Positions 1 through 9,705 of a stretch of DNA of 64,000 nt are shown one piece after another (position 1 is the stretch's first letter; each line of letters starts with the position of its first letter). The stretch covers positions 124,001-188,000 of the forward strand of contig CAVPUM010000008.1 of the NCBI GenBank assembly GCA_963708855.1. The letters are read 5' to 3'. This DNA is from CAIWHR01 sp963708855. Lineage in GTDB: Bacteria > Pseudomonadota > Gammaproteobacteria > Burkholderiales > Casimicrobiaceae. Below the pieces are notes generated by a model, which saw nothing but the letters and a program-made list of their open reading frames with translations, was not told where the DNA came from and did not search any database. The position numbers and the translations under genes were made by a program.

Positions 1-1
1 G

Positions 2-628
2 ATCGACGAGCCGGGCAACCCGGTGATCATCGCCGGGTTCGGGCGCTACGGGCAGATCGTGGGCCGGCTGCTGTTCGCCAACGGCATGCGCGCCACCGTG
101 CTCGATCACGACCCGGAGCAGATCGACCTGCTGCGCAAGTTCGGCTACAAGGTGTTCTACGGCGATGCGACGCGGCTCGACCTGCTGCGCGCGGCCGGCG
201 CGGCGCAGGCGTGTCTGCTGGTGAACGCCATCGACGACGTCGCCGACAGCCTGGCGCTCACCGACCGCGTGCGCGAGCACTTTCCCGGCCTGCCGATGAT
301 CGCGCGGGCGCGCAACGTCACGCACTATGTCGAATTGCGCACCCGCGGCGTGACGGTCGTCGAGCGCGAGACGTTCGAATCCGCGCTGCGCACCGGCCGC
401 CACGTGCTGGAGGCGCTGGGCGTCGACCGCTTTCGTGCGCGGGAGATGGCCGACGCCTTCCGCCGGCACAACGTGACGACGATGGATGCGCTGATCCCGC
501 ACTTCCACGACGAGGCGAAAATGCTTTCCGAGGCGAAGGCGGGGCGCGAGGAATTGCGCGAATTCTTCGCCCGGGACCACGCGCGTTTCGAGACGGAGCA
601 GCGCAAGGGATGGAAGGCGGAACCCTGA
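2..628 (+). CDS. Kef-type K+/H+ antiporter, C-terminal nucleotide-binding (TrkA-N) part; 5' end outside window
   Basis: Only the last ~208 residues are present; the gene enters from the left edge. The visible part begins with a Rossmann loop (GFGRYGQIVGR), then the acidic end of strand 2 (LDHD) and a GDATR turn. This is the RCK/TrkA-N pattern which in KefB/KefC binds nucleotide and gates potassium efflux in response to glutathione adducts. A charged C-terminal tail follows. The CPA2 membrane antiporter domain would lie upstream, so KefB, KefC and other CPA2 members cannot be told apart. The stop TGA at 626-628 is directly followed by the OsmC gene. Confidence 0.85.
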   Translation: MDEPGNPVIIAGFGRYGQIVGRLLFANGMRATVLDHDPEQIDLLRKFGYKVFYGDATRLDLLRAAGAAQACLLVNAIDDVADSLALTDRVREHFPGLPMIARARNVTHYVELRTRGVTVVERETFESALRTGRHVLEALGVDRFRAREMADAFRRHNVTTMDALIPHFHDEAKMLSEAKAGREELREFFARDHARFETEQRKGWKAEP

Positions 629-645
629 ATGGCGAGGTGCGGGCG

Positions 646-1123
646 ATGGCAACGTACACGGCGGAAGTACTCTGGGTGCGCGGCGAGGCCGGATTTCCTG
701 TCGAACCGCTACAGTCGACGACATCTGCTGCGGTTCGACGGTGGCGTCGAAGTGCCCGGCGTCGTCATCACCCCACGTGGTGCCGGTGCCGATGTCCGAT
801 CCGGCCGCGGTCGACCCGGAGGAGGCGTTCGTCGCGTCGATCGCGAGCTGTCACATGCTCTGGTTCCTTGCTCTCGCCGCGAAGCAGAAGTTCTGCGTCG
901 ATCGTTACGCGGACTGCCGCTGTCGGCGTGATGGGGCGCAACGCCGCGGGCAAGGAATTACGTCTCGCTGGTGACGTTGCGTCCCGACGTCGCGTTCTCG
1001 GGCGAGCGCGTGGCCAGCCTGGAGGAGCTGCACGCGCTCCATCACCGGGCGCACGAAGAGTGCTTCATCGCCAATTCGGTCAGGACGGAGATTCGCTGCG
1101 AGCCGGTTCTGGTCGGATCCTGA
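646..1123 (+). CDS. OsmC-family peroxide-detoxification protein (frameshifted)
   Basis: An OsmC/Ohr-type protein of ~155 residues, a thiol peroxidase family acting on organic hydroperoxides. The protein is spread over successive frames: MATYTAEVLW at 646, then a stretch around RRHLLRFDGGVEVPG, then DPEEAFVASIASCHMLWF, then GVMGRNAAGKE, and finally YVSLVTLRPD to the stop at 1121-1123. The two family cysteines are present, in SCHM and in EECFIANSV. Each frame step fits one inserted base. An ATG at 629 is possible, but the ATG at 646 has GAGGTG six bases upstream and matches the usual family N-terminus. It follows the Kef gene on the same strand. Confidence 0.8.
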
Positions 1124-1140
1124 ACGGCGCGGTGCCCTCG

Positions 1141-1649
1141 TCACTCGGCGAGGAGGGCGTCCAGCCGGGACCGGGTGATCCGCCCGATCTGCGCCAGCGC
1201 TGCTTCGAACTCGGCTTCCCGGTCGTTCTCGATGCGCCGGGCGAATTCGCGCAGGATGCCCGCGCGGTCGTACCCTTTGACAGCGAGGATGAACGGGAAA
1301 CCGAACTTGGCGTTGTAGGCGGCGTTGAGCGCGCTCAGGCGCGCGAGCTCGTCCGGCCGAGCACTGGTTGAGGCCCGCCCTCGATTGCTCCAGCGCGGAG
1401 TCCGGGCGTCAGCTCCCCGCGGATCGCGGCCTTGCCCGCGAGCTCGGGGTGGGCGCGAATCAGCGCGAGTTGCATCTCGTCGGGTGCGGCCCGGACCGCG
1501 GCCATCATCGCGTCGTGCAGTTCGGCGATGCCGGCGAACGGTCGCGCCGCGCTCGCTCGTTCCGCCACCCAGGGCGAGTGCTCGAAGATCCCGCCCAGCG
1601 CCGTGGTGAATGCGCCGGAGGAGATGCGGTTGATTTCCCAGAGTGTCAT
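1141..1649 (-). CDS. uraD: 2-oxo-4-hydroxy-4-carboxy-5-ureidoimidazoline (OHCU) decarboxylase (frameshifted)
   Basis: Last step of the urate-to-S-allantoin route. About 169 residues starting MTLWEINRIS at 1649. Family marks are HSPWVAERA, the active-site HPELAGK, and FPFILAVKG near the C-terminus. Between them the frame is lost near 1370-1400. Removing two surplus G residues restores DSALEQ (with the family glutamate) and DELARLSALN, continuous with the C-terminal part that ends LDALLAE. It is divergent from uraH, the preceding enzyme of the pathway, which supports the call. Confidence 0.88.
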
Positions 1650-1783
1650 GTGTCCTCGCGCCGAGTCCGTGTGCCGACGGCGTCACCAGATCGTAATATA
1701 CGAGAACAGGTCGGCCAGCATAAGATGCAGGGGCGCCAACCGGACGCTTGATGCGCCGGGCGCTCCGACATCGGGGACGCAGG

Positions 1784-2140
1784 ATGGGACGACTGACGAC
1801 ACACGTGCTCGACACCGCGCACGGCAGGCCCGGCGCCGGAATGCGCGTCCGGCTGTATCGAAGAAACGCGGCGCCGACTATGCATTGGTCAAGGAGGTCC
1901 TGACCAATGGCGACGGTCGCTGCGACGCGCCGTTGCTCGAGGCCGGGGCCTTCACGAGCGGGGCCTATCGCCTCGTGTTTTCCGCGGGGTCCTATTTTGC
2001 CGCGCAGGGCGTGCGCGCGCCCGAGCCGGCATTCGTCGACGAAGTCACCGCTGGATTTCGGCGTTGCGGATGCCGCGGCGCATTACCACGTGCCGCTCCT
2101 CGTCTCGCCTTACAGCTATTCGACGTATCGGGGCAGTTGA
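1784..2140 (+). CDS. uraH: 5-hydroxyisourate hydrolase (transthyretin-like; frameshifted)
   Basis: Hydrolyses 5-hydroxyisourate to OHCU, the substrate of the neighbouring UraD. It begins MGRLTTHVLDTAHG at 1784, with the N-terminal His of the active site, passes through ALVKEVLTNGDGRCDAPLLE in another frame, and ends AHYHVPLLVSPYS plus the diagnostic C-terminal YRGS at 2140. Length ~117 residues is normal. Two frame breaks (near 1865 and 2050) are explained by small insertions. Divergently transcribed from uraD across ~135 bp that presumably hold both promoters. No urate oxidase gene is visible here. Confidence 0.88.
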
Positions 2141-2172
2141 CCGCGCTGCCGGCCGGATCTGGACGCCGGAGG

Positions 2173-2921
2173 TCAAAACAGCGATTCCTGCTCGGGCGGT
2201 TGCGGCGGCGGCTCGTGGTCGGCAGCGGATTCGCCGGCGACCGGGTTCGACGTGCTCGAGCAGCGACGCGTCGTCGTGACGCACGCTGTTCACCCGCGGC
2301 GAAACCGGGTAGAACGTCATCGCCGCGGCAGGGTAGGGCGCGATCAGATCGGCGACGTCGGCGTTCGCCGGGTCGAGCCAGCGCGCATAGTGCTCGGGCG
2401 CCACGATGAGCGGCATCCGGTCGTGGATCGGCTGCACCAGCGCGTTGGCCTCCGTCGTCACGATCGTGCAGGTGTCGAGCACACGGTCGTCATCGCCGCG
2501 CCAGCGCTCGTAGAGTCCCGCCAGGCCGAAGAGCGAGCCATCGGCCATCCCGATGTGCAGCGGCTGCTTGCGCTGCGACTCGCCGGCGCCGGCGGCTGGG
2601 GACTTCCACTCGTAGAACCCGTTGGCCGGCAGCAGGCAGCGGTGGCGCCGGTAGGGCATGCGGAACGACGGCTTGTCGGCAATGGTCTCGCCGCGCGCGT
2701 TGATCATCCGCGCGCCGATCGACGGGATCCTTGGCCCAGCGCGGAACGAGCCCCCAGCGCACGCGCACGAGTTCGCGCTGCCCCTCGGCATTGACGCGCA
2801 CGATCGGCACGTCCGTCATCGGCGCGATGTTGTAGCGCGCGTGCACGTCCGGCGGGTGGGCAAGGCCGAACGCCAGCGCGATCGCGGCCGGGTGGCTGTG
2901 CAGCTCGTAGCGGCCGCACAT
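2173..2921 (-). CDS. yedK: SRAP / YedK-HMCES-type abasic-site processing protein (frameshifted)
   Basis: Forms a covalent thiazolidine link with abasic sites in single-stranded DNA through its cysteine 2. The start MCGRYELHSHP at 2921 gives the catalytic Cys directly after the initiator Met. NGFYEWK (catalytic Glu) and IHDRMP (conserved His) are present. The C-terminus, after correcting two single-base insertions, reads PPPEQ-type proline/glutamine sequence ending QESLF before TGA at 2175-2173. The first break lies near 2740, the second near 2240. It starts 3 bases beyond the stop of the EcsC-like gene on the same strand, so the two are probably co-transcribed. Confidence 0.85.
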
Positions 2922-2923
2922 CG

Positions 2924-3569
2924 TCAGGCGCCCGGCGTCGGGCCGGGTTCCGCGGACGCGTCGCCGGCGCGCGTCGCGCGGCGTCGTCGCCAGCACGCTG
3001 CGCGCCGTCCGCGCCACCTGCAACGTGTCCCAGTAGGCATACGCACCGACGGCGGCGGCGCCGGCAAGCGGCACCCATCGGCTGGCCGAGGTGCCGGCGA
3101 GCCGCCGCGTCACCGTGAGGCCGAGGGACCCCAGCATCGACTGCAGCGCCTGCGACGACAGCTGACGGACCACGGCGCGTTCGCCGGCGCGCACGACCAC
3201 ATCGCGCACCACGTGGCTCGCCATGTGGCGGAACAGGCAGTAGAGCATGTGCGTCCGCGTGAGCTCGACGGTGCGCCCGTGCAGCGCGAAGATGTCCGCG
3301 ACCAGTTGACGCTGGATCTTCCAGATGATGAACAGGTCGGGCAGCACGGTCAGCATGCCCACGGGGCCGGGCGGCAGCGCCAGCGAGGCCGAGACGAGCG
3401 CCGCGTTCCGTGCGGCGTCGCGCGCCATGCCGTCCGCGACCCGCGCGGCATCGGCAGCGGCCTCCACCCGCGGCAGCGGCACGTCCGCGATCACGCGCTC
3501 GATGAGGCCGGAGACCTCTCTTTCCGGCGCTGCCGCCGAGGCGGGGACAGGAAGATGCATTCGGGCCAT
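2924..3569 (-). CDS. EcsC-family protein (C-terminal frameshift)
   Basis: About 215 residues. The core reads LPPGPVGMLTVLPDL followed by FIIWKIQRQLV and AGAAAVGAYAYWDT, the pattern of the EcsC family (Pfam), membrane-associated proteins of unclear role often encoded beside ABC exporters. Function here is unknown. I use the start MARMHLPVP at 3569; the frame stays open upstream with another Met at 3596. As printed, the reading frame runs into yedK; removing one base near 2960 gives a tail DASAEPGPTPGA and a stop at 2926-2924, two bases before the yedK ATG. Confidence 0.65.
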
Positions 3570-3837
3570 CGTGAGGGGCGCGTGGGCCGGCGGCATCTGC
3601 AGTGGGGGTCGACCGGAACGCAGATTATCCCCTCTGCCGCCGCTGTTGCAATCGTCGCCATCGGGGTCCGGACGCGCAACGCCTCGGCGCCGTTGCCCCG
3701 ACCCGGGTCGAGCCACGAATGGCCCTGGGCAGCCGACCCCGATCGCCTCCCATCGGATCCGAATCGCCATCGACGCGATCGGTACAATGCGCGGTTCCGC
3801 TCGTGCCGGCGGACGGCAATCGGGGCGGCAGAAAACG

Positions 3838-4362
3838 ATGCGCATTTTCGGGTTCGCCGGCTGGTCCGGCAGCGGCAAGACAACGCTGATCGAGCAGGTC
3901 ATTCCGAGGCTCGTCCGGCGGGGGCTCAGCGTCTCCCTCATCAAGCACGCGCACCACCGGTTCGAGTTCGATCAGCCCGGCAAGGACTCGTATCGGCACC
4001 GCCACGCCGGTTGCAGCGAGGTGCTGGTGACGTCGGGGACGCGCTGGGCATTGATGCACGAGTTGCGCGGCGGGCCGGAACTCTCGCTCGACGAGGCTCT
4101 CGCGCGGTTGTCGCCATGCGATCTCGCCCTGGTGGAGGGCTACAAGACCTACCCGATTCCGAAGCTCGAAATCTGGCGGGCCGAGGTCGGCAAGTCGCTC
4201 CTGCATCCGCGGGATCCGCAGATCCTCGCGATCGCGACCGATAGTCCCGAGGCGCTGCCCCCCGGCACCGCCGGCCGCATGCCGGTGTTCGCGCTCTCCG
4301 ATTTTGACGCCGTCGCAACATTTGTCGCCACGCGAGCTACCGCCCGTCCGGTGGCCAATTGA
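3838..4362 (+). CDS. mobB: Molybdopterin-guanine dinucleotide biosynthesis adapter protein
   Basis: GTP-binding partner of MobA in making the bis-MGD form of the molybdenum cofactor. 174 residues starting MRIFGFAGWSGSGKTTL; the Walker A motif GWSGSGKTT is at residues ~8-16. SLIKHAHH and LVEGYK are characteristic MobB blocks. The reading frame is intact. The ATG at 3838 is chosen because the P-loop strand follows at once, as in the family. moaD and moaE lie ~1 kb downstream, making this a loose molybdenum cofactor locus split by an outer-membrane gene. A TACAAT -10-like box at 3783-3788 could drive it. Confidence 0.9.
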   Translation: MRIFGFAGWSGSGKTTLIEQVIPRLVRRGLSVSLIKHAHHRFEFDQPGKDSYRHRHAGCSEVLVTSGTRWALMHELRGGPELSLDEALARLSPCDLALVEGYKTYPIPKLEIWRAEVGKSLLHPRDPQILAIATDSPEALPPGTAGRMPVFALSDFDAVATFVATRATARPVAN

Positions 4363-4387
4363 CTTCAAATGACACGGCGAGTAACTT
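4359..4387 (+). promoter_or_regulatory. Candidate sigma-70 promoter for the outer-membrane protein gene
   Basis: TTGACT at 4359-4364 and TAACTT at 4382-4387 are separated by 17 bases, just after the mobB stop and ~125 bases before the start of the outer-membrane protein gene. The stretch 4363-4510 has no coding signal and is more AT-rich than its surroundings. Pattern only. Confidence 0.4.
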
Positions 4388-4510
4388 GAACCAACGGGCA
4401 AAATCGGCTTGCCCAAAGTGTATGGTTCGCTGGGTGCACGGAAGCGCGTGAATAGTGCAGCCGTGCTAGGAAAAGCCGCGATGTCCAGTCGATTTCAGAT
4501 AGAGTAAATC

Positions 4511-5198
4511 GTGAAAAGTCAAAGAACTGCCTCCGTTTATCTCGATTTTACTTGCATTCGGTATGGCGACTTCGGCCCATGCCGATGATCGGGTGGGGGC
4601 AGTGCGCGAGCCGGATTCTACGGCGGCGTTTCGCTTCGGGACCAGGCGACCGAGAGCGCCGGGATTCAGCCTGGGGCCTGCGAGTTCGGTCTGGAATCGC
4701 TATCGTGACGCCAGCCGCCGATGACATCATCGCCGCGCGCGCTCGTCTTCGGCGGGTATCGTTGGCGCAATGACATCGCCGTCGAGGCCTCCTTCAATTC
4801 CGTCGACCAGTACGCGCTGCGGCCGGACGCGTCGGGCAGCCGTGGCGGCGTCGGATTGAATTTCGGATCGAGCGAGGGTCTCGGCCATCTGTCGACGCGA
4901 AGCTGGAATGTCGACGTGTTCACGAGCTGGACGTTCTATCGTGCCTTGGCGCTCTACGGGCGCGTCGGTTACGGCCAGAGCGAAACGCTGCCGTCGTTCG
5001 GCGCCGTGTCGCTCGGCGGTCCAGGACAGCCGTCGCCTGCGCGATGGCGTCAACGTGGGCCTGGGCATGCGTTACGACATGAATTCGGCCCTCGGCTTGC
5101 GGGTCGAGTATGCCCGCTTCGGCCGGTTTGCCGGCGAAATCGGGACCAGCCTGCCCGAGACCGACCAGGTCAGCTTCGGCGTGCAATTGCGCTTCTGA
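4511..5198 (+). CDS. Outer-membrane beta-barrel protein (frameshifted)
   Basis: About 225 residues, a small OmpA/OmpW-like barrel. With one base removed near 4543, the GTG at 4511 opens a signal peptide (VKSQRTASVYL, then a hydrophobic run ending TSAHA). Alternating strands follow, such as VFGGYRWRNDIAVEASFNSV, LALYGRVGYGQS and VNVGLGMRYDMN, and the protein ends SFGVQLRF with a terminal Phe, the usual outer-membrane targeting residue. At least three frame breaks occur (near 4543, 4600-4720 and 5030). No specific substrate can be assigned. Located between mobB and moaD. Confidence 0.7.
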
Positions 5199-5292
5199 CC
5201 GGCTGGCTCCGGCGGGAGCCCCCGCCGAACTGGGTTAGACTTCTTCAGGTGCCCGTCAGGGCGCCACACCGTGGACTTTTCTGCTTTCGACC

Positions 5293-5570
5293 ATGCGCGA
5301 CAGCGTTAACAGCCACCCTCTCGCTCGTCTATCTTGCCCGCCTGCGCGAGGCCGTTGGCGCGCGCCTCCGAGCGCCTCGAAGCGCCGCCCGGTGTGACCA
5401 CGGTCGGCGCATTGCGCGTCTGGCTGGCGGCGCGCGGCGGCGCCTGGGCGACCGAGCTCGCACCCGGGCGCGCCGTGCGCATTGCGGTCAACCACGATCT
5501 CGCCGATGCGGATACCCCCATCCGGCCAGGCGACGAGGTCGCGCTGTTTCCGCCGGTCACGGGCGGCTGA
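5293..5570 (+). CDS. moaD: Molybdopterin synthase small subunit (frameshifted 5' part)
   Basis: Ubiquitin-fold sulfur carrier that is thiocarboxylated at its C-terminal glycine and donates sulfur to precursor Z on MoaE. Recognisable pieces are LSLVYLARLREAVGA in one frame and LEAPPGVTTVGALRVWLA through GDEVALFPPVTGG in the next; the terminal Gly-Gly is intact. The start is uncertain: ATG at 5293 is in the right relation if one base is removed near 5312 and another near 5370. Length ~92 residues fits MoaD. moaE follows 13 bases after the stop. Confidence 0.82.
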
Positions 5571-5583
5571 GCCACGGGGACAA

Positions 5584-6054
5584 ATGCCGGTTCGAGTCCA
5601 GACCGAGGATTTCGACGTGGGCCGCGAGCTCGCGGCGCTGCGCGGTGCCGATCGCTCGGTGGGCGCGGTCGCGGCCTTCGTCGGCACCGTGCGCGACGTC
5701 AATGCCGATGCGTCCGTCGCGGCCATGACGCTCGAGCATTACCCCGGCATGACGGAAAAGGCGCTCGCCGCGATCATCGACGACGCGAAGTCGCGCTGGG
5801 CGATCGCCGATGCACTCGTGATCCACCGCGTGGGTGCGCTCAAGCCGGCCGACCAGATCGTCCTGGTCGGCGTCACGAGCGCGCATCGGGGCGACGCCTT
5901 CGCCGCCTGCGAGTTCATCATCGATTACCTCAAGACGCGCGCCCCATTCTGGAAGAAGGAAGACACTCCGGATGGCGCGCGCTGGGTCGAAGCCCGCGCG
6001 AGCGACGATGACGCCGCGGCACGGTGGCGCGCGCCGCCCGGTCCCGCTGACTGA
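5584..6054 (+). CDS. moaE: Molybdopterin synthase catalytic subunit
   Basis: Catalytic half of molybdopterin synthase; converts precursor Z to molybdopterin with MoaD as sulfur donor. 156 residues, intact. GAVAAFVGTVRD near residue 35, the EHYPGMTEK block, HRVGALKPADQIVLVGV and the active-site lysine region RAPFWKKED are all present. ATG at 5584 places MPVRVQTEDFDVG at the start, as in other MoaE. It follows moaD closely and probably shares its transcript. The molybdenum hydroxylase encoded at 36-39 kb would be a consumer of the cofactor. Confidence 0.93.
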   Translation: MPVRVQTEDFDVGRELAALRGADRSVGAVAAFVGTVRDVNADASVAAMTLEHYPGMTEKALAAIIDDAKSRWAIADALVIHRVGALKPADQIVLVGVTSAHRGDAFAACEFIIDYLKTRAPFWKKEDTPDGARWVEARASDDDAAARWRAPPGPAD

Positions 6055-6145
6055 GAGTCCGATGGCAAGACCGAGGCGTGGACTGCTTCCCTGTTGCGTT
6101 GCGTTCGCTTGACCCCGCCCGCGTGGTCGGCTACCGTCGCGGGCC

Positions 6146-7081
6146 GTGAGCGAATCCCGCCCTGCCGTCTTGATCGCGATCGACTGGGGAACCACGTCGG
6201 CCCGTGCCTACCGCCTCGACGCCGCAGGCGAAGTGCTGGCGACGCACAGCGCGCCGCTCGGCATCAGGACGATACGGGACGGGCAGTTCCGCCCCGCGCT
6301 CGATGCACTGCTCGCCGACTGGCGCGACGACGCAGCGCCACGGATTGCCTGCGGGATGATCGGGAGCCGGCAGGGCTGGATCGAAGCGCCCTACGTCGAA
6401 TGTCCGGCGGGACTGACCCAACTCGCCGCATGCTGACGCAGGCGCCCGGCGGCGGGCTTGGCCATTGTCCCGGGTGCTCGCTGCGTCGACGCGACCGGCG
6501 TGCCCGACGTGATGCGCGGCGAGGAGACGCAGCTGGCCGGGGCGCTGCGCGATGACGCTCGCCCGCGATGCTCGCGGTGCTTCCCGGAACGCACAGCAAA
6601 TGGGCGCTCGTCGAGCGCGGCGTTCTGGTCGACTTCGCCACCTACATGACCGGCGAGCTCTATGCGATCCTGCTGGACCACAGCATCCTCGGCCGGATGG
6701 CCGCCGAAGGCGCCGGATGCGACGTCGGCAGACGGACGGCGTTCACGCGGGGCGTCGCCCGTGGCTTGGCCGCCGACGGCTTCGCGCACGCGATCTTCGG
6801 CGCGCGCACGCTCGCGCTTGCCGGCGACCTTGCGCGCGGAGGAAGTCGGCGATTGGCTGTCGGGCGTGCTGATCGGCGACGAAATCCGCGCCGCACGGAG
6901 CTGGGCGCGGGAGCGCGGGGCAGACGCCGCGGACGTGCGGGTGATCGGCGATGACATGATCGTGGCACGCTACATGATCGCGCTTGGCGAGGCCGGTGTC
7001 CGTGCGGAGGCAGGTCCCGCCGCTGTCGCGGCACAGGGACTGTTCCGCATCGCGCGGCAGGCCGGGATGCTGGCGTCATGA
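6146..7081 (+). CDS. dgoK: 2-dehydro-3-deoxygalactonokinase (frameshifted)
   Basis: Phosphorylates 2-keto-3-deoxygalactonate in the De Ley-Doudoroff route. It starts at GTG 6146 (MSESRPAVLIAIDWGTTSARAY), with the ASKHA-type phosphate loop DWGTTSA at residues ~12-18. ACGMIGSRQGW, then LAIVPGARCVD, then LAVLPGTHSKWALV (second phosphate motif) and TGELYAILLDHSI follow in changing frames. The C-terminus ends AGMLAS. Breaks lie near 6430, 6455, 6565 and 6830. Total ~310 residues, normal. Its TGA overlaps the dgoA ATG by four bases (ATGA), indicating translational coupling. Confidence 0.87.
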
Positions 7082-7755
7082 CGAGTCCGCTCGCGCGCTA
7101 CCTCGACCCGCTGCCGCTCATCGCGGTGTTGCGCGGCATCACGCCGGAGGAGATCCCCGCCGTCGGCTCGGCGCTGGTCGCGCATGGCTTCGCCATCCTC
7201 GAGGTGCCGCTCAACTCGCCGCGGCCGTTCGACTCGATCGGCGCGCTGGCCGCGCAGTTCGGCGAGCGCTGCCTCGTCGGCGCCGGAACGGTCACCACGG
7301 TCGACGAAGTGACGCGCGTCAACGCCGCGGGCGGACGCCTGATCGTGATGCCGCATGCCGATGTCGCGGTGATCCGCGAGGCGAAACGGCAGCGGATGGT
7401 TTGCGTGCCGGGCGTCGCGACGCCGACCGAGGCCTTTGCCGCGCTCGCCGCCGGGGCGGACGGCCTGAAGATGTTTCCGGCCGAGCAGCTGCCGCCCCCG
7501 GTTCTGAAGGCCTGGCGGGCCGTGCTGCCCGAAGGCACGCTGCTCTTTCCCGTCGGCGGCATCAACCCGGACAAGCTGGCTGCCTATTGGGAGGCCGGCG
7601 CCGCCGGCTTCGGTACCGGTTCCTCCGTCTACAAGCCGGGGGCCACGGTGCCGGACGTCGCGGCGACCGCGGCGGCGTTCGCGGCGGCGGTGCGACGGCT
7701 GCCGGCGCGCCCATCGATCGATCGGACGCCACCTGCACGGTCGGAGGCGAGCTGA
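7078..7755 (+). CDS. dgoA: 2-dehydro-3-deoxy-6-phosphogalactonate aldolase
   Basis: Class I aldolase of the KDPG family; cleaves KDPGal to pyruvate and glyceraldehyde-3-phosphate. 225 residues, intact. PLIAVLRGITPEE, the catalytic-glutamate segment ILEVPLNSP, GAGTVT, the Schiff-base lysine in GLKMFPAEQL and the phosphate-binding PVGGI are all visible. Overlap with dgoK assigns it to the galactonate branch; a second family member follows 115 bases downstream. The last ~20 residues, rich in Arg/Pro/Ala, extend past the usual family end. Confidence 0.9.
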   Translation: MTSPLARYLDPLPLIAVLRGITPEEIPAVGSALVAHGFAILEVPLNSPRPFDSIGALAAQFGERCLVGAGTVTTVDEVTRVNAAGGRLIVMPHADVAVIREAKRQRMVCVPGVATPTEAFAALAAGADGLKMFPAEQLPPPVLKAWRAVLPEGTLLFPVGGINPDKLAAYWEAGAAGFGTGSSVYKPGATVPDVAATAAAFAAAVRRLPARPSIDRTPPARSEAS

Positions 7756-7870
7756 GAGCCGCCGCAGCGACAGGACGCGGCTCCTGCCATGCCGACCGGC
7801 GTGCGGAACCCTGACAGAACCGAACGACTTCACACCGCATTACATCCGCCACACAACGAGGAGAAGCAAG

Positions 7871-8560
7871 ATGGCAGCGAAGGATCGCATGGCCGTCCTG
7901 TCCGCAATCATGGAGCAGGGCGTCATCCCGGTTTTCTACCACCCCGACGTCGAGGTTTGCCGGAAGGTCATCCAGGCCTGCGCGAACGGCGGCGCGAAGT
8001 GCATCGAGTTCACCAATCGCGGTGACTTCGCGGCGCACGTCTTCTACGAGGTGACCCGTCATTTCGCCAAGGCCGATCCGTCGGTGATCATGGGCGTGGG
8101 CTCGATCGTCGATGCGCCGACGGCCGGTATCTACATGGCCAACGGCGCCAGGTTCGTCGTCGGTCCCGTGCTGAACCCCGACGTGGCGAAGGTCTGCAAC
8201 CGGCGCAAGATTCCGTACAGCCCGGGTTGCGGCTCGGCCAGCGAAATCGGTTTCGCGGAGGAGCTGGGCTGCGAGATCGTCAAGGTCTTCCCGGGCAGTT
8301 CGGTCGGCGGTCCCGATTTCGTCAAGAGCGTGCTGGGGCCATGTCCGTGGACGCGGATCATGCCCACCGGCGGCGTCGAGCCGACCGAGGAGTCACTGCG
8401 CAAGTGGTTCGGCGCCGGCATTGTCGCCGCCGGCATCGGCAGCAACCTCGTCACGAAGGCGCTGCTCGACGCCAACGACTACGCGGGAATCGAGAAGCGG
8501 GTCGCCGAGACGGTCCAGCTGATCAAGAGGATTCGCGCCGAACTGGCCGCGAAGAAGTGA
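7871..8560 (+). CDS. Second KDPG/KHG-type 2-keto-3-deoxy aldolase
   Basis: 229 residues, intact, of the Eda family. The catalytic Glu is in KCIEFTNRG, the Schiff-base Lys in CEIVKVFPGSS, and PTGGVEPTEE is the phosphate loop. It differs clearly from DgoA encoded just upstream (for example VIPVFYHPDVEVCRKVI near the N-terminus and a GPCPWTRI insertion), so the two are paralogues and not a recent duplication. GAGGAG lies 7 bases before the ATG. The PfkB kinase downstream is separated by only 18 bases, so aldolase and kinase probably form one module for 2-keto-3-deoxygluconate. Confidence 0.88.
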   Translation: MAAKDRMAVLSAIMEQGVIPVFYHPDVEVCRKVIQACANGGAKCIEFTNRGDFAAHVFYEVTRHFAKADPSVIMGVGSIVDAPTAGIYMANGARFVVGPVLNPDVAKVCNRRKIPYSPGCGSASEIGFAEELGCEIVKVFPGSSVGGPDFVKSVLGPCPWTRIMPTGGVEPTEESLRKWFGAGIVAAGIGSNLVTKALLDANDYAGIEKRVAETVQLIKRIRAELAAKK

Positions 8561-8578
8561 CGACAACGGAGTGAGACC

Positions 8579-9680
8579 ATGGCTGAACTGAAGATCAAAC
8601 CCGCCGCCGAGGCCAGGTGGGACTGCGTCTCCTTTGGCGAAGTGATGCTGCGCTTCGACCCGGGCTTCGGCCGCGTGCGCAACGCGCGGTCGTTCACCGT
8701 ATGGGAAGGCGGCGGCGAATACAACGTCGCCCGCGCGATGCGCAAGTGCTGGGGCAAGCGCGCCGCGGTCGTGACCGCGCTGCCGAAGAACGACCTCGGC
8801 TGGCTGGTCGAGGACTTCATCATGCAGGGCGGCGTCGACATGTCGCACGCGATCTGGCGGGATTTCGACGGCCTGGGCCGCAACACGCGCGTGGGCCTCA
8901 ACTTCACCGAAAAGGGCTTCGGCATCCGGCCGGCGCTCGGCTGTTCGGACCGCGGCCACTCCGCGGCGTCGCAGATCCGGCCGGGCGAAGTGAACTGGGA
9001 CAGGCTCTTCGGCGAGGAAGGCGTGCGCTGGTTCCACACCGGCGGCATCTTCGCGGCGCTGGCATCGAACACGTCCGAGGCGGTTCTGGAAGCGGTCGAG
9101 GTCGCCAAGAAATACGGCACCGTCGTCGCCTACGATCTCAATTACCGCGCCTCGCTGTGGACGAGCCAGGGCGGCAAGGACGGCGCGCAGAAGGTCAACC
9201 GCGGGATCGCCAGGTACGTCGACGTGATGATCGGCAACGAGGAGGACTTCACCGCGTGTCTCGGGTTCGACGTCGAGGGTGCCGACGAGCACCTGACCAA
9301 CATCAAGACCGAGTCCTTCGCCAACATGATCAAGTCGGCGGTGAAGGCATTCCCCAACTTCAAGGTGGCAGCCACGACGCTGCGCAATGCCAGGACCGCG
9401 TCGATCAACGACTGGTCGGCGCTGCTCTGGTACGACGGCAGGATCTACGAGTCGATGAAGCGCGACAACCTCGAGATCTACGACCGCGTCGGCGGCGGCG
9501 ACGGCTTCGCCTCGGGGTTGGCCTACGCCTTCCTCGAAGGCAAGGGTCCGCAGGCCGCCGTCGAGTACGGCGCGGCGCACGGCGCGCTGGCGATGACGAC
9601 GCCAGGAGACACGTCGATGGTGACGGGTCGAGGAAGTGGAGGCGGCGATGAAGGGCAAGGGTGCCCGTGTCATCCGCTGA
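8579..9680 (+). CDS. kdgK: PfkB-family sugar kinase, probable 2-keto-3-deoxygluconate kinase (C-terminal frameshift)
   Basis: ~366 residues. VSFGEVMLRFDPG near residue 18 and VWEGGGEYNVARAM form the substrate-side PfkB signature; GGGDGFASGLAYAFLEG near residue 305 is signature 2 with the catalytic Asp. Assignment to KDG is by sequence type and by the adjacent KDPG aldolase. The frame as printed reads on past 9700, but removing one G near 9620 gives VEEVEAAMKGKGARVIR and a stop at 9678-9680, which is the usual family ending and leaves room for the SDR start at 9706. Confidence 0.82.
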
Positions 9681-9705
9681 TGCGCACACTGCTTGGAGCA
9701 AGCAC